DNA from: Streptomyces kronopolitis
Lineage (GTDB): Bacteria; Actinomycetota; Actinomycetes; Streptomycetales; Streptomycetaceae
DNA length: 64,000 nt
Assembly (NCBI RefSeq): GCF_014646275.1
Contig: NZ_BMND01000001.1
Coordinates: forward strand, 124,001-188,000
Direction: 5' to 3'
Shown one piece after another: positions 1 through 9,227 of this stretch. Position 1 is the first letter of the stretch. Every line of letters starts with the position of its first letter. A model generated the notes under the pieces. The model was given only the letters and a program-made list of their open reading frames with translations. It had not been told where the DNA came from and did no database searches. The translations under genes were made by a program, and so were the position numbers.

Positions 1-862
1 TGCACAGCTCGCGCTCCAGGAAGAGATGGCGCTGATAGTTCAGCGGAGGGATGTCGGTGAGGTGGATACCGGCCACCGCGAGGGTCCCGGCACGGTCCAG
101 CGCCTCCAGCGCCACCGGCACCAGCTCGCCGACCGGCGCGAACAGGATCGCCGAGTCCAGCGGTTCGGGCGGGCGGTCGTCGGCGCCGCCCGCCGAGGAG
201 GCGCCGAGTTCCAGGGCGAGCGCACGGGCCTGCGGGGACCGGGTCAGTACATGGACGGTGGCGCCCTCGGCCAGGGCGACCTGCGCGGCCAGATGTGCCG
301 AGGCGCCGAACCCGTAGATGCCGAGCCGGCCGCCGGTGGGCAGGGCGCTGCGCCGCAGCGCGCGGTAGCCGATGATCCCGGCGCACAGCAGCGGCGCCAG
401 CAGGGTGGCGTCCTGGTCGTCCGGCAGCGGGTAGGCGTAGGCCGCGGGCACCAGCGCGGCCTCGGCGAAGCCGCCGTCGGCGTCCCAGCCGGTGTACCGG
501 GACTCGGGGCAGAGGTTTTCGTGCCCCGCCCGGCAGTGGCGGCAGACGCCGCAGGTGCCGCGCAGCCACGCCCCGCCGGCCCGGTCGCCGACCCGGAATC
601 CCGTCACCGCACCGCCGGCGGCGATCACCCGGCCGACGATCTCGTGGCCCGGCACGGTCGACGGGCGGTGCGGCGGCAGGTCACCCTCCGCCAGGTGCAG
701 ATCCGTACGGCACACCCCGCAGGCCTCCACCCGGAGCAGCAGGTCACCGGGGCCCGGTGCGGGGACGGGGCGGCGGACGGCAACCAGCGGCCCGGAGTCG
801 ACCGGGCCGGGCCGCCGAACGGCCCAGCCGTGCACCGTGTCCGAGCCTGCGACGGTGGCCAT
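1..862 (-). CDS. Zinc-dependent alcohol dehydrogenase (3' end beyond the window)
   Basis: Medium-chain dehydrogenase/reductase that would oxidise an alcohol or reduce an aldehyde with NAD(P). 287 residues are visible; the C-terminus lies beyond the left edge. The N-terminal GroES-like domain carries the catalytic-zinc signature (C48 in ACGVC, the GHE motif at H73-E74). The structural zinc cysteines are C104, C107, C110 and C118. The Rossmann fold begins at [10 protein letters not shown]. It lies 84 bp downstream of a small gene on the same strand, and a GGGACTT box lies upstream of that gene, so the two may be co-transcribed. Substrate cannot be told from sequence. Confidence 0.93.
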   Translation of the reverse strand, partial: MATVAGSDTVHGWAVRRPGPVDSGPLVAVRRPVPAPGPGDLLLRVEACGVCRTDLHLAEGDLPPHRPSTVPGHEIVGRVIAAGGAVTGFRVGDRAGGAWLRGTCGVCRHCRAGHENLCPESRYTGWDADGGFAEAALVPAAYAYPLPDDQDATLLAPLLCAGIIGYRALRRSALPTGGRLGIYGFGASAHLAAQVALAEGATVHVLTRSPQARALALELGASSAGGADDRPPEPLDSAILFAPVGELVPVALEALDRAGTLAVAGIHLTDIPPLNYQRHLFLERELC

Positions 863-946
863 GCCCCCAGGATCGCGCCCCGGGGAGGGGCGGACAAACG
901 GGGGCGGGGACCGGGCCCGCCCGGAGCCGGCGGGCCCGGACGGGTG

Positions 947-1174
947 CTAGCGGAAGAGCGCGGCCAGCCGCCGCAGCAACCGGGACAGCAGGCACCCGCG
1001 GGTGCGGGACGCGCTGCCGGGGGCGGCGGACGCCGGATCGTCCGGCGGGGAAGCCGGGCTCTCCGGCGTCCGGGGCGCGGTCTCGTCGGCGGGTGCGGAC
1101 CGGGGGTGCGGTGCGCTGCGCCGGGCTTCGGCACGGACGAGCGCGCCGAGCGCGGCGAAGACGTCGAGGGGCAT
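947..1174 (-). CDS. Small hypothetical protein (75 aa)
   Basis: Not assigned to a family. The start is ATG at 1174, preceded by GGAGAG with 5 nt spacing; another ATG five bases upstream is in a different frame. Codon use is typical Streptomyces. The N-terminus (MPLDVFAALGALVRAEARR) looks amphipathic helical, the middle is a Pro/Ala/Ser-rich linker, and the C-terminus is basic and leucine-rich (LLSRLLRRLAALFR). It could be a small membrane-associated or regulatory protein, probably in one transcript with the alcohol dehydrogenase. Confidence 0.6.
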   Translation of the reverse strand: MPLDVFAALGALVRAEARRSAPHPRSAPADETAPRTPESPASPPDDPASAAPGSASRTRGCLLSRLLRRLAALFR

Positions 1175-1230
1175 GCCATCTCTCCTGCGGTGGAAGTCCT
1201 GAACGCTGACGGCAGCAGGCCGCACTCACC

Positions 1231-1240
1231 CCAAGTCCCG
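1231..1240 (-). promoter_or_regulatory. GGGACTT box, DosR/OsdR-like half-site (candidate)
   Basis: On the minus strand the sequence reads CGGGACTTGG about 55 bp upstream of the small gene that precedes the alcohol dehydrogenase. GGGACTT is the conserved left half of the DosR/DevR box (GGGACTTNNGGCCCT); the right half here is degenerate. The same core occurs at 37205, upstream of a universal stress gene. Confidence 0.3.
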
Positions 1241-1275
1241 TGAGGGAGAGGGAAGTTGAGTGCGACCGGGCGCGC

Positions 1276-1713
1276 TCAGCAGCGCAGGACGGCCACGTGC
1301 TTCGGCGCGGCAGGAGCGGCGGCCGTCAGGACCGCCGAGAAAGAGGTGCCCCCCGGGGCCGGGCCGATCTCCGTCACGGGAGAGTCCCCGAGCGTCTTGC
1401 CGCCGGGGCCGGTGGGCAGATGCGGGCGCGCATGGCAGACCGTCGCGTCGCACAGGCGCCGCACGCCGCTGCCCGGATGCCTGCCCCCGTCCTCGTCCGA
1501 CGCGAGCACCGGCCCCGCGGGCAGGCACGGTCCTTCGGCCGGGGCGGCGGCGGGGGAGGCGGGACGGAGCGGGCAGCCGGCGGGATCGAGGGCCGGTCCG
1601 TGCGCCCAGCAGGGCGTCAGCGTGGCGAACAGCAGGGCCAGCAGTGCCAGGAGCAGCGGCACGCGCCGGCCGCCCCGTGCCGCCGGGCGGTCTGTGCTGA
1701 CGCCGTCGCGCAT
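1276..1713 (-). CDS. Putative secreted or membrane-anchored small protein (145 aa)
   Basis: Family not recognised. The start ATG at 1713 has GGGAG about 8 nt upstream. The N-terminus has a basic stretch followed by a hydrophobic run (LLLALLALLFATLTPCWAHG, about residues 19-38), so it is exported or anchored; an AHG cleavage site is plausible. The rest is Ala/Pro/Gly-rich with several cysteines (PCWAH, AGCPL, GPCLP, RLCDATVC), which could form disulfides outside the cell. The protein ends in VAVLRC. Codon use supports a real gene. Confidence 0.6.
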   Translation of the reverse strand: MRDGVSTDRPAARGGRRVPLLLALLALLFATLTPCWAHGPALDPAGCPLRPASPAAAPAEGPCLPAGPVLASDEDGGRHPGSGVRRLCDATVCHARPHLPTGPGGKTLGDSPVTEIGPAPGGTSFSAVLTAAAPAAPKHVAVLRC

Positions 1714-1902
1714 GCGGAGCTCCCACCCTCTTCCGTCAGGGGATCCCCTGGAAGTGGGTCGGACAGTCCCGATACGCCGCAAGAGCCGACAAAAACACCC
1801 GTTCCGGGTAGGCGCTCGCACAGATGCCCCGCGCCCTTGTTCACGCCCCCTCGGTGGCGGCGCGGCACCGGCCGCCCCGGGCCGTCCCGCGGTCCGCGGG
1901 GG

Positions 1903-2883
1903 TCAGCGCCGCCGGCCCCCGCGCTTCGCGTCGGGGTCCTCGCTCGCATACCGCCCGTGGTAGTGCGCGTACCGCTCCAGCGGTTCGCCCTCCAGGCTCC
2001 ACGGCCAGGGCGTCGCCACGCCCGAGGTGGCGCGCAGCACGGTCCCGGCCTCGGCCGTCCGGGAGGACTTCAGCAACGCGTAGGCCAGCAGGTTGAGATC
2101 GGCCAGGGCGGCCGCGTGGGTGAGGAAACCCGGGCTCGTCCAGTAGTGCGCGGCGTGGTCGAGCGCCCGGGCGGCGTCGGGGCGGCGCCAGATCTCCCCG
2201 GCGCCCACGGCGGACAGCCCGCCGCCGGCGACCGCCCGCTGATGGCTGTGCACGAACGCCGTGAGCTCCAGCCCGGCGGCCGGGGCATCGGAGGGCATGG
2301 CCGAGCGGACGCCGTCGAGCAGATCCAGCACCATGGCGCTGGAGCCGCACTCGTCCGGCGACAGATAGCCCAGGGCCTGCAGATGCGCCTCGCGGTTCCA
2401 GGGGTCGCGGGCCTTGATCTCGCGCCAGATCGCCGACAGCTCGGTGGACGGGCGCCGCTCCAGGCGCAGCACGGCCAGCTGAAGGGTCCACGGGGTCGGG
2501 TCGGCGGGTATCAGCGCGGCCGCCTGGAGGCAGGTCTCGCGGGTGATGCCCAGATCGACGACGGCGCCCTGCTGCCGGGCCTGGATCAGATCGGACCAGG
2601 CATGGAGCAGCAGGGCGCCGTGGTGCTCGGGGCGGTGCTGGCGCCAGATGCCGGGCAGCGACCGCCCCGCGGACTGCGCGAGCACCGACAGCCGGTGGGC
2701 CTTGCGGTCCCAGTCCTCGCCGGCGTCGTCGATCACATTCGCCATCAGGGCCATGACAGCCGTGTCCAGCGAACCGCGGGACCAGGCCGTCTCGACGCGT
2801 CTGCGCACCTGGCCCAGTGGGGCGTCGTCGAGCTCGGGGACCAGGCGGGGAAGGTTGCCTTTGCGGCGTCTGAAGGCGGGCAT
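1903..2883 (-). CDS. Hypothetical helical-repeat-like protein (326 aa)
   Basis: No function assigned. ATG at 2883 (MPAFRRRKGN) is preferred because the sequence upstream in the same frame is low-complexity and unlike coding sequence. No strong Shine-Dalgarno is seen (AGGGA about 14 nt away). The protein is soluble and mainly alpha-helical, with TPR-like blocks (TPWTLQLAVLRLERRP, WREIKARDPWNREAHLQALG) and conserved-looking Trp/His residues. A strong terminator separates it from the upstream permease, so it is probably transcribed alone. Confidence 0.75.
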   Translation of the reverse strand: MPAFRRRKGNLPRLVPELDDAPLGQVRRRVETAWSRGSLDTAVMALMANVIDDAGEDWDRKAHRLSVLAQSAGRSLPGIWRQHRPEHHGALLLHAWSDLIQARQQGAVVDLGITRETCLQAAALIPADPTPWTLQLAVLRLERRPSTELSAIWREIKARDPWNREAHLQALGYLSPDECGSSAMVLDLLDGVRSAMPSDAPAAGLELTAFVHSHQRAVAGGGLSAVGAGEIWRRPDAARALDHAAHYWTSPGFLTHAAALADLNLLAYALLKSSRTAEAGTVLRATSGVATPWPWSLEGEPLERYAHYHGRYASEDPDAKRGGRRR

Positions 2884-2960
2884 GTCTGCGGCGTACTTCC
2901 CTGTGCTCGGGGGCGTGGGTGCGGACGAGGGTACGCGGTCCGGTGCGGCGGTGCCGAAGC

Positions 2961-3007
2961 GCGGTACGGGCAGAGGTGCGGGGGAACCGCACCTCTGCCC
3001 GTACCGC
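2961..3007 (-). terminator. Intrinsic terminator of the amino-acid permease
   Basis: A perfect 21-bp inverted repeat (2961-2981 with 2987-3007) has a 5-nt loop and lies 14 bp past the stop codon of the minus-strand permease. There is no T-tract, as is common in Streptomyces. Confidence 0.85.
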
Positions 3008-3021
3008 ACGGACCGTTCCGG

Positions 3022-4497
3022 CTAGCCGGAGGTGACGGCCGACTTCTCGGCGGCACCGCGGCCGAGCCGGTCGCGGACCAGCGAGACCGCGACCACCAGC
3101 ACGGCGAGCAGCAGCGACAGCAGGACCTGGATGCGGCCGCCGCCCTCGCTGTCGTCGGTGAGCATGTAGACCAGCACGAACGAGATCATCGCGATCGTCG
3201 CCCAGGTCAGGTACGGGAACAGCCACATCCGGACGATCAGCTTGTCCGGGTTCTCGCGCAGGATGATGCCGCGCATCCGCAGCTGCGAGAAGCAGATGAC
3301 CAGCCAGACGAAGAGCGCGACCGCGCCCGAGGAGTTCAGCAGGAACTGGAAGACCGTGTCCGGCCACAGGTAGTTGAAGCCGACCGCGATGAAGCCGAAG
3401 AGGACCGAGGCCAGGATCGCGGCCTGCGGGACGCCGCGGAGGTTCGTCCGGGCGAAGACCTTCGGGGCGTCGCCGCGCTGGCCGAGCGAGAAGGCCATCC
3501 GGGAGGCGGTGTAGAGGCCGGAGTTGAGGCAGGAGAGCACGGCGGTCAGCACGATGACCTTCATGATCTCGCCGGCGTGCGGGATCCCGATCGAGTCCAG
3601 GGCCGCGACGTAGGAGCCCTTCTTGGCGATCGAGGGGTCGTTCCACGGCAGCAGGGAGACGACCACGAGGATCGAGCCCAGGTAGAAGATGCCGACCCGC
3701 CAGATGACGCTCTTGGTGGCCTTGGTGACCGCACGCTGCGGGTCCTCGGACTCACCGGCGGCGAGGGTGACGATCTCGCTGCCCATGAAGGAGAAGACGA
3801 CCATCAGCACACCGGTGAGGATCGCGCTGGGGCCGTGCGGCAGGAATCCGCCGTGCGAGGTGAGGTTCCCGAAGCCGGTCGCCGCGTGGCCGGAGCCGGG
3901 CAGCACCCCGAATATCGCCAGGCCGCCGAGGATGATGAAGGCCGCGATGGCGACGACCTTGATGCCGGCGAACCAGAACTCGAACTCACCGAACGAGGCG
4001 ACCGAGGCGAGGTTGGTGGCGGTCAGGACGATCATCACGATCAGCGCCCAGGCCCACTGCGGGACGGCCGGGACCCAGCTGGTGAGGATCGCCGCACCGG
4101 CGGTCGCCTCCACGGCGAGCACCACGACCCAGAAGAACCAGTACAGCCAGCCGATGGAGAAGCCGGCCCAGCGGCCCAGCGCCCGGTCCGCGTAGGCGGA
4201 GAAGGAGCCGGAGGTGGGGTTGGCGGCCGCCATCTCGCCGAGCATCCGCATCACGAACACGACCAGCGCGCCGACCAGGGCGTACGAGAGCAGGATGCCG
4301 GGGCCGGCCGCGGCGATGCCGGAGGCGGAGCCGACGAACAGACCGGCGCCGATGACTCCACCCACGGCGATCATGGACAGATGGCGGTTCTTGAGGCCCG
4401 ACTGCAGACCGGACTGCTCTGGAGCCTGCCCGTGTCCCGGAGGTCCGGGCGGCGCAGCCACAGGGCTGGAGGGAGAAGTAGTCATCTGGACATCCAT
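3022..4497 (-). CDS. Amino-acid permease, APC superfamily (GABA permease-like)
   Basis: Inner-membrane transporter of the amino acid-polyamine-organocation superfamily, about 12 membrane helices, importing an amino acid or GABA with protons. TM1 has the hallmark GVIGAGLFVGSA; the SASRMAF-like loop appears as TASRMAFSLGQRGDAPKVFA, and FMGSEIVTLAAGE is typical of the GabP/AnsP/CycA cluster. A start at 4497 (MDVQMTT) or 4485 (MTTSPSS) is equally possible because neither has a clear Shine-Dalgarno. A PucR-type regulator lies upstream on the same strand and may control it. Substrate is inferred from resemblance only. Confidence 0.93.
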   Translation of the reverse strand: MDVQMTTSPSSPVAAPPGPPGHGQAPEQSGLQSGLKNRHLSMIAVGGVIGAGLFVGSASGIAAAGPGILLSYALVGALVVFVMRMLGEMAAANPTSGSFSAYADRALGRWAGFSIGWLYWFFWVVVLAVEATAGAAILTSWVPAVPQWAWALIVMIVLTATNLASVASFGEFEFWFAGIKVVAIAAFIILGGLAIFGVLPGSGHAATGFGNLTSHGGFLPHGPSAILTGVLMVVFSFMGSEIVTLAAGESEDPQRAVTKATKSVIWRVGIFYLGSILVVVSLLPWNDPSIAKKGSYVAALDSIGIPHAGEIMKVIVLTAVLSCLNSGLYTASRMAFSLGQRGDAPKVFARTNLRGVPQAAILASVLFGFIAVGFNYLWPDTVFQFLLNSSGAVALFVWLVICFSQLRMRGIILRENPDKLIVRMWLFPYLTWATIAMISFVLVYMLTDDSEGGGRIQVLLSLLLAVLVVAVSLVRDRLGRGAAEKSAVTSG

Positions 4498-5215
4498 TGA
4501 GGGTTGGAGGGTGTTGCACGTGGTGACTGCTGATCGCCTCGGTGACCGGACGCACGACAGGGCCGGGTGCTGGCAGGTGGCGATCATGGCCCTGACGAGT
4601 TCGAAGGCGCGACGAGCGGGTCCGCGGCCTTCGGATGCCTGCGCGGGTGGGGGGCGCTTGTCGCGCCGCCACGCTATTGCCCGGCCTCCTCTTGAGAGGT
4701 GAGCCGCATCACGTCCGGATTGGATTTGCGCAAGCGTATGTGGCGGTGCGCCGCGGCGTATTTGTGAGAACGGACAAATTCGTTCCGCAGGGCTGTCCGT
4801 CCGGCCAATGTGCCGGGACGGGAAAAGCGGCTCACCTCACCGGCACGCGACGTTCCGCCCGGTATGGGAGCAGTCAACCGGGCCTGCCCAGGAGGGCTTT
4901 GCCCGGCAGCTGGTGCGGGCGGACAACGCCGCCCGCGAAGCCTTGGCCTCCGGCACAGATACCCCGGACCGCGCCCCCTCCAGCGTGACTTCGGTCATAC
5001 CGGCGACCGACGCGCAAGAGGGCGCCCTGCCCGCCCTGCCCCCGCCCGACGGACGCCACCCGCCCGGGCCGCCGTTTCCCGCCCCACTCCACCGGTGCCG
5101 GGCGACGTCGCGGAGTCCGCCGGCGGAACGCCCGGTGAAGCGTGCGCCGCGCCTTGGACGCCACGGCGGGGGAGGCCGGGCACGGTCCGCGCGGGCCGTG
5201 CGGCGGCTGACCGGC
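4498..5215. other. Intergenic region, no convincing gene
   Basis: 718 bp between the permease start and the stop of the PucR gene, both on the minus strand. I see no frame with good codon use and a start signal. A lower-GC stretch at about 4715-4790 contains a short interrupted palindrome (GAACG at 4768-4772, CGTTC at 4781-4785). This is the most likely place for the permease promoter and a regulator site. Confidence 0.5.
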
Positions 5216-6847
5216 TCAGCCCGCGGGCGGCAGCCGCAGCTGGAGCATCGCCAGCAGCCGCTGGTCCGGACGGCCCAGGTCGAGGCCGGTCAGATCCTCG
5301 GCGCGGCGGATCCGGTAGCGCAGCGTGTTGGGGTGCACATGCAGCTCCGCGGCGGCGGCCCGGACATCGCCGAACGCGTTCAGATAGGCGAGGACGGACT
5401 CCGCCAACTGCCCCTGGTTGCGGCTGTCATGGGTGACCAGGGCGGTCAGCCGCGGATCGCGCATCTCGGGGTGCGCGGAGAGCAGCGCCAGCACCTCGCT
5501 GACGAGCACCTCCGCCTGGATGTCCGGCAGCGCGGCGACGGCGGGGGCCACGCCGACGCTCACCATGGCGTCGAGGATCCGGTCCGCCTCCCGGCGCGAG
5601 TCGGGGACCTCGCCGAGCCCCGGCACGACGCAGCCGACCGAACCCCGCAGCGACAGGCCCAGATGGCGGCCGGCGGCCTCGACGATCGCCTGCGCCCAGC
5701 CGCGGAGGGTGGAGGTGTCGATGCTGCGCGGCAGCTGCGGCAGTAGCACATAGATCCGCGCGTCGACCTGGGTGACCAGGGCACTGCGGTGCCGGGCCGC
5801 GGTGTGCACCGAGATCAGATTGCTGACCTCGGCGCGGGTCAGCTCCGGCGTGGCGGACCCGGCTGTCCCGTACGAGAAGCCCAGGACGGCGGCCGGGCGG
5901 GCGGCGTCCAGCGCCAGATGGCTGGCCAGCGGCTGCGGGCCGGTGCTGCCCTCCAGGAGCCCGGCCGCCAGCGTACGGGTCAGCGTCAGATCCGCGGACA
6001 GCTCCCGGCGGCGGCGCACCAGATGCAGCGCGGCGACCCGGGCGGCGCCCAGCAGCGCCTGGTCCGACTGCTCGGTCAGCGGCGCCGAGCCCTCCTGCAC
6101 CCAGATCGTGCCCAGCTGCCGCTCGCCGGACCGGATGGCCACCGCGAGCCGGCGGCGGATCCCCAGCTCCGGGTGGCTGTCGATGCAGATCACCTCGTCG
6201 GAGGCGCGCAGCCGCTGGAACACCCCCCACTTCCGCAGCCGCGCCAGATACGCCTCCGGGCCCTGCCAGCCGAGGATGGACAGCCGCCGCAGATCGTCGA
6301 CCTCGTCGGAGTCGGTGGACCGGGAGTAGGCCAGCACACGGTTGGCGGTGTCCTCGATGCTGACGATGCCGCCGGTCAGCACCGCCGTGGTCTGGGCGAG
6401 CGAGAACAGGTCGCCCTCCTCCAGCCCCTCGCCGGGGCGGCCCTGCGGCGCGCTCTCCAGGGCCGCCCGGGCCAGCGCGTCCACCTGCTCCCAGCGGGCC
6501 TCGCTCCGCACGGACAGCAGCGCCACGCCCGCCTCGACGGCGGTCTCGCTGAGCGCCGCGGCCTGCCCGGGGGCGTCCAGCTTCACCGCGACGGCGGCGG
6601 CGCCGTCCCGCCCGCCCACCCGCAGCGCGGGGAACGCGGCGCGGCCCCGGGCGCCTATTGCGAGGATCAGCTCTCCGGGGTGGGCGAGCGGCGGGTCCTC
6701 CGGGTCGAGCAGCGCCACGCTGCGGATCTCGACGTCCAGCCCGGCGGGCGCGGCCTGCAGCTCCACCAGGGGCTCGCCCAGCGACATCAGCAGCTGGCGC
6801 AGGCTGATGCCCGTAGGGGGTGGTGAAGCCGCGGCCGCTGGATCCAT
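5216..6847 (-). CDS. PucR-family transcriptional regulator (543 aa)
   Basis: DNA-binding regulator of the PucR/CdaR class. ATG at 6847 is preferred (AGAGG, 8 nt spacing) over an upstream ATG at 6886. Order: N-terminal PucR-type sensor region (about residues 10-130), a GAF/GGDEF-like middle, and a C-terminal HTH of the PucR type (AYLNAFGDVRAAAAELHVHPNTLRYRIRRAEDLTGLDL region, about 490-530). Family members respond to small metabolites and often control nitrogen-compound catabolism or GABA/amino-acid uptake. The permease downstream on the same strand is a plausible target. The gene is divergent from the DUF347 membrane protein. Confidence 0.9.
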   Translation of the reverse strand: MDPAAAASPPPTGISLRQLLMSLGEPLVELQAAPAGLDVEIRSVALLDPEDPPLAHPGELILAIGARGRAAFPALRVGGRDGAAAVAVKLDAPGQAAALSETAVEAGVALLSVRSEARWEQVDALARAALESAPQGRPGEGLEEGDLFSLAQTTAVLTGGIVSIEDTANRVLAYSRSTDSDEVDDLRRLSILGWQGPEAYLARLRKWGVFQRLRASDEVICIDSHPELGIRRRLAVAIRSGERQLGTIWVQEGSAPLTEQSDQALLGAARVAALHLVRRRRELSADLTLTRTLAAGLLEGSTGPQPLASHLALDAARPAAVLGFSYGTAGSATPELTRAEVSNLISVHTAARHRSALVTQVDARIYVLLPQLPRSIDTSTLRGWAQAIVEAAGRHLGLSLRGSVGCVVPGLGEVPDSRREADRILDAMVSVGVAPAVAALPDIQAEVLVSEVLALLSAHPEMRDPRLTALVTHDSRNQGQLAESVLAYLNAFGDVRAAAAELHVHPNTLRYRIRRAEDLTGLDLGRPDQRLLAMLQLRLPPAG

Positions 6848-7076
6848 GAGTGGTGCCTCTGCTGGGTTCGGGTGGCCTGGGCTCATCGGGCCGACTGCCC
6901 TCGCGCAACGCGTCCGGTCCCGTCGATGCCGAGCACCCGGCCGGCCCGGAAAGGAGCCGCCACCGCACGTATGAGCCACGCCACAGTTACTGATGTTATC
7001 CGCCGTGACACAAGGGGCAGCGCGGCCGTGCGCCGGTCAGGCGGCGTTAAGGCGGCACCTGCCAGCGTGCGGCGGT

Positions 7077-7907
7077 ATGCGTACCGAAACGGATACCCAC
7101 CTGCACCCCGCCGGGCCGCCCGCCCGGCACCGGCCGCCGATGCTGAACAAGGTCCCCGAGGTCACCGTCTACTTCTGGGTGATCAAGGTGCTGTGCACCA
7201 CGGTCGGGGAGACCGCCGCCGACCTGCTCAACGACAACCTCGGCATGGGCCTGACGAACACCTCGTACCTGATGGCAGGCCTGCTGGCCGTCGCCCTGGT
7301 CCTCCAGTTCCGGGCGCGCGCCTACCGCCCCGGGCTGTACTGGCTCGCGGTGGTCCTGATCAGCGTGGTCGGCACGCTGATCAGCGACAACCTGACGGAC
7401 AACCTCGGGGTGCCGCTGGAGACGACGACGGCGGTGTTCGCCGTCCTGCTCGCCCTGACCTTCCTCGCCTGGTACCTGAGCGAGCGCACCCTGTCCATCC
7501 ACACCATCCGCACGCCCCGCCGGGAGGCCTTCTACTGGCTGGCGATCCTGTTCACCTTCGCGCTCGGCACCTCGGCGGGCGATCTGACCGCCGAGCGGCT
7601 GGCCCTGGGGTACTGGTTCTCCGCCGTCGTCTTCGCCGCGCTGATCGCCGCCGTGGCGCTGGCCCGCTTCACGCTGGACTTCCACACCATCTGGGCGTTC
7701 TGGATCGCCTACGTGCTGACCCGGCCGCTCGGCGCCTCGATCGGGGACTACCTCTCCCAGCCGGTGCGGAGCGGCGGCCTGGGCCTGGGCACCGTCGGCA
7801 CCAGCGTCCTCTTCCTGGCCGTCATCCTCGGGCTCGTCCTCTACCTCATCCGTACGAAGCGGGACGTGGCCGACAACGAGGAGGAGGCCGCCCCGCAGGC
7901 AGCCTGA
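7077..7907 (+). CDS. Membrane protein with four DUF347 repeats (COG4705-like)
   Basis: Polytopic membrane protein of unknown function. Four repeats are visible, each pairing an aromatic-rich helix with a TxGExxxDxL-type motif: CTTVGETAADLLNDNLG, VGTLISDNLTDNLG, LGTSAGDLTAERLALG and LGASIGDYLSQP. The repeated acidic residues inside helices suggest a cation-handling or transport role, which is inference. The start is uncertain (7077 or 7140) because neither has a good Shine-Dalgarno. Length (276 aa) fits the family. It is transcribed away from the PucR gene. Confidence 0.85.
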   Translation: MRTETDTHLHPAGPPARHRPPMLNKVPEVTVYFWVIKVLCTTVGETAADLLNDNLGMGLTNTSYLMAGLLAVALVLQFRARAYRPGLYWLAVVLISVVGTLISDNLTDNLGVPLETTTAVFAVLLALTFLAWYLSERTLSIHTIRTPRREAFYWLAILFTFALGTSAGDLTAERLALGYWFSAVVFAALIAAVALARFTLDFHTIWAFWIAYVLTRPLGASIGDYLSQPVRSGGLGLGTVGTSVLFLAVILGLVLYLIRTKRDVADNEEEAAPQAA

Positions 7908-7992
7908 CGGCGCTCCGCGCACCGCGCACCGCGCGCCGGGGCCGGCGGCGGCCGATGTGAGGCCGCGCGCCGGCCCCGGCGCTCCCGCAGGG

Positions 7993-9138
7993 TCAGGTCG
8001 TACCGCCCCCTGCGCCGGACCGGGGTGCGGGCCGGAACGCCCAGTGCATCTTCGGCTCCATGGCGAAGCGGAAGACGCGCTGGACCGGCGGGGTGCACAG
8101 CAGCGTGACGACCGCGCCGGCGAGGAGGGTGACGACGACGGCGCCCCAGGGCGTGTGGATCCAGTCGGCGTCGTACCAGTTCCACCAGCGCGAGCCCTTG
8201 GCGAGGAAGCCGTGCAGCAGATAGCCGTAGAGGGTGCCGGCGCCCAGCGCGGTGCACCACGCCCGGCGGCCCGGCACCCAGGCCAGGAAGCAGGCCGTGA
8301 GCACCAGCGAGCAGGCGAACATGCCCAGTTGCATCAGGATGCCGCACCACCACGGGGCGCCCAGGTTCTGCGCGCTGTCGGTGTGGTAGAACCACGCGTC
8401 GTTCATCCGCGGCACGGCCCAGTACGCGAAGACCAGCGCCCCCGCGAGGACCGGCAGCGCTGCGAGGCGCGCCGGCCGGCAGCGCAGCCGGCGGAAGTGC
8501 TCCGCCTTCAGGCGCATCCCGAGCACGAAGAACGGCAGGAACTGCAGGACCCGTTGCAGATCCAGATCGCTGCCCAGGTCCGACACGGAGGCCGCCGCGG
8601 CGATCGCGAGGGCCAGCGGCACCGGCCAGCGCACGATCCGCCACAGCGGTGCGGTGAGCCGCCAGATGAACAGGGCGACCAGGAACCAGGTGAGGAACCA
8701 CGGGTCGGCCAGGCTGACCGAGAAGCTCGGGGTGTCGCCGGCCGTGTAGCGGAACAGCGCATAGGCCGTCTGGAAGAGGAGATACGGGACGACGATGCCG
8801 GTGATCAGCCGCTGGAGCCGGTCGCGGCGCACATCGAAGCTGCGCGAGAAATAGCCGGAGATCACGGTGAACGCGGGCATGTGGAAGGCGTACACGAAGA
8901 TGTACAGCGCGGCCGCGCTCCGGCTGGTGGCGTAGAGCGGCTCCCAGGCATGGCCGAGGGCGACCAGCACGATGGCCAGATATTTGGCGTTGTCGAAGAA
9001 CGCGTCGCGCGGTTTTTCCGGGGCGAGCGGTGCCTTGTCGCCCGGGGTGGCGGCGGTGGCGGGCGCGGGGACGGCGGGCCGTTCGGGTGCGGCACGGCCG
9101 GTGCCCGGTGCGGGAGCGGAGCGGGGAGCGAGGGTCAC
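7993..9138 (-). CDS. Acyltransferase 3 family membrane protein (381 aa)
   Basis: Integral-membrane acyltransferase of the OafA/OpgC type, probably acylating a sugar or cell-envelope polymer. After a Pro/Ala-rich cytoplasmic N-terminus (residues 1-45) comes the family opening DNAKYLAIVLVALGHAWEP, including the conserved active-site-region His of the LGH motif. About ten helices follow (FHMPAFTVISGYFSR in the second block). The GTG start at 9138 has GGGAGG with 7 nt spacing. A 30-codon reading frame directly upstream ends in a GTGA overlap with this start. The acyl acceptor is unknown. Confidence 0.9.
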   Translation of the reverse strand: MTLAPRSAPAPGTGRAAPERPAVPAPATAATPGDKAPLAPEKPRDAFFDNAKYLAIVLVALGHAWEPLYATSRSAAALYIFVYAFHMPAFTVISGYFSRSFDVRRDRLQRLITGIVVPYLLFQTAYALFRYTAGDTPSFSVSLADPWFLTWFLVALFIWRLTAPLWRIVRWPVPLALAIAAAASVSDLGSDLDLQRVLQFLPFFVLGMRLKAEHFRRLRCRPARLAALPVLAGALVFAYWAVPRMNDAWFYHTDSAQNLGAPWWCGILMQLGMFACSLVLTACFLAWVPGRRAWCTALGAGTLYGYLLHGFLAKGSRWWNWYDADWIHTPWGAVVVTLLAGAVVTLLCTPPVQRVFRFAMEPKMHWAFRPAPRSGAGGGTT

Positions 9139-9227
9139 GACACGGCCTCCCAGCGATCAGTGGGCCGCCGCGACCTTCTCGCCGTAGTGGTGGGGGCGAT
9201 GGCCGTACTGATCATGGTGAGCGGCAT
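9135..9227 (-). CDS. Possible 30-aa leader peptide coupled to the acyltransferase
   Basis: Small frame MPLTMISTAIAPTTTARR... ending WEAVS. A strong GGAGGA lies 7 nt before its ATG at 9227, and its stop overlaps the acyltransferase GTG start (GTGA). This is the arrangement of translational coupling. There is no homology I recognise, and so short a frame could be chance. Confidence 0.35.
   Translation of the reverse strand: MPLTMISTAIAPTTTARRSRRPTDRWEAVS

Noticed and set aside
1240..4500. Plus-strand open frame of more than 1000 codons antisense to the permease
   Set aside because: It is antisense to the clear APC permease, helical-repeat and small-protein genes; its product is repetitive Arg/Gly/Ala/Asp-rich, typical of a GC-rich antisense frame.
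4674..4877. Minus-strand 67-codon frame upstream of the permease
   Set aside because: No Shine-Dalgarno or family resemblance; the AT content there fits a promoter better.
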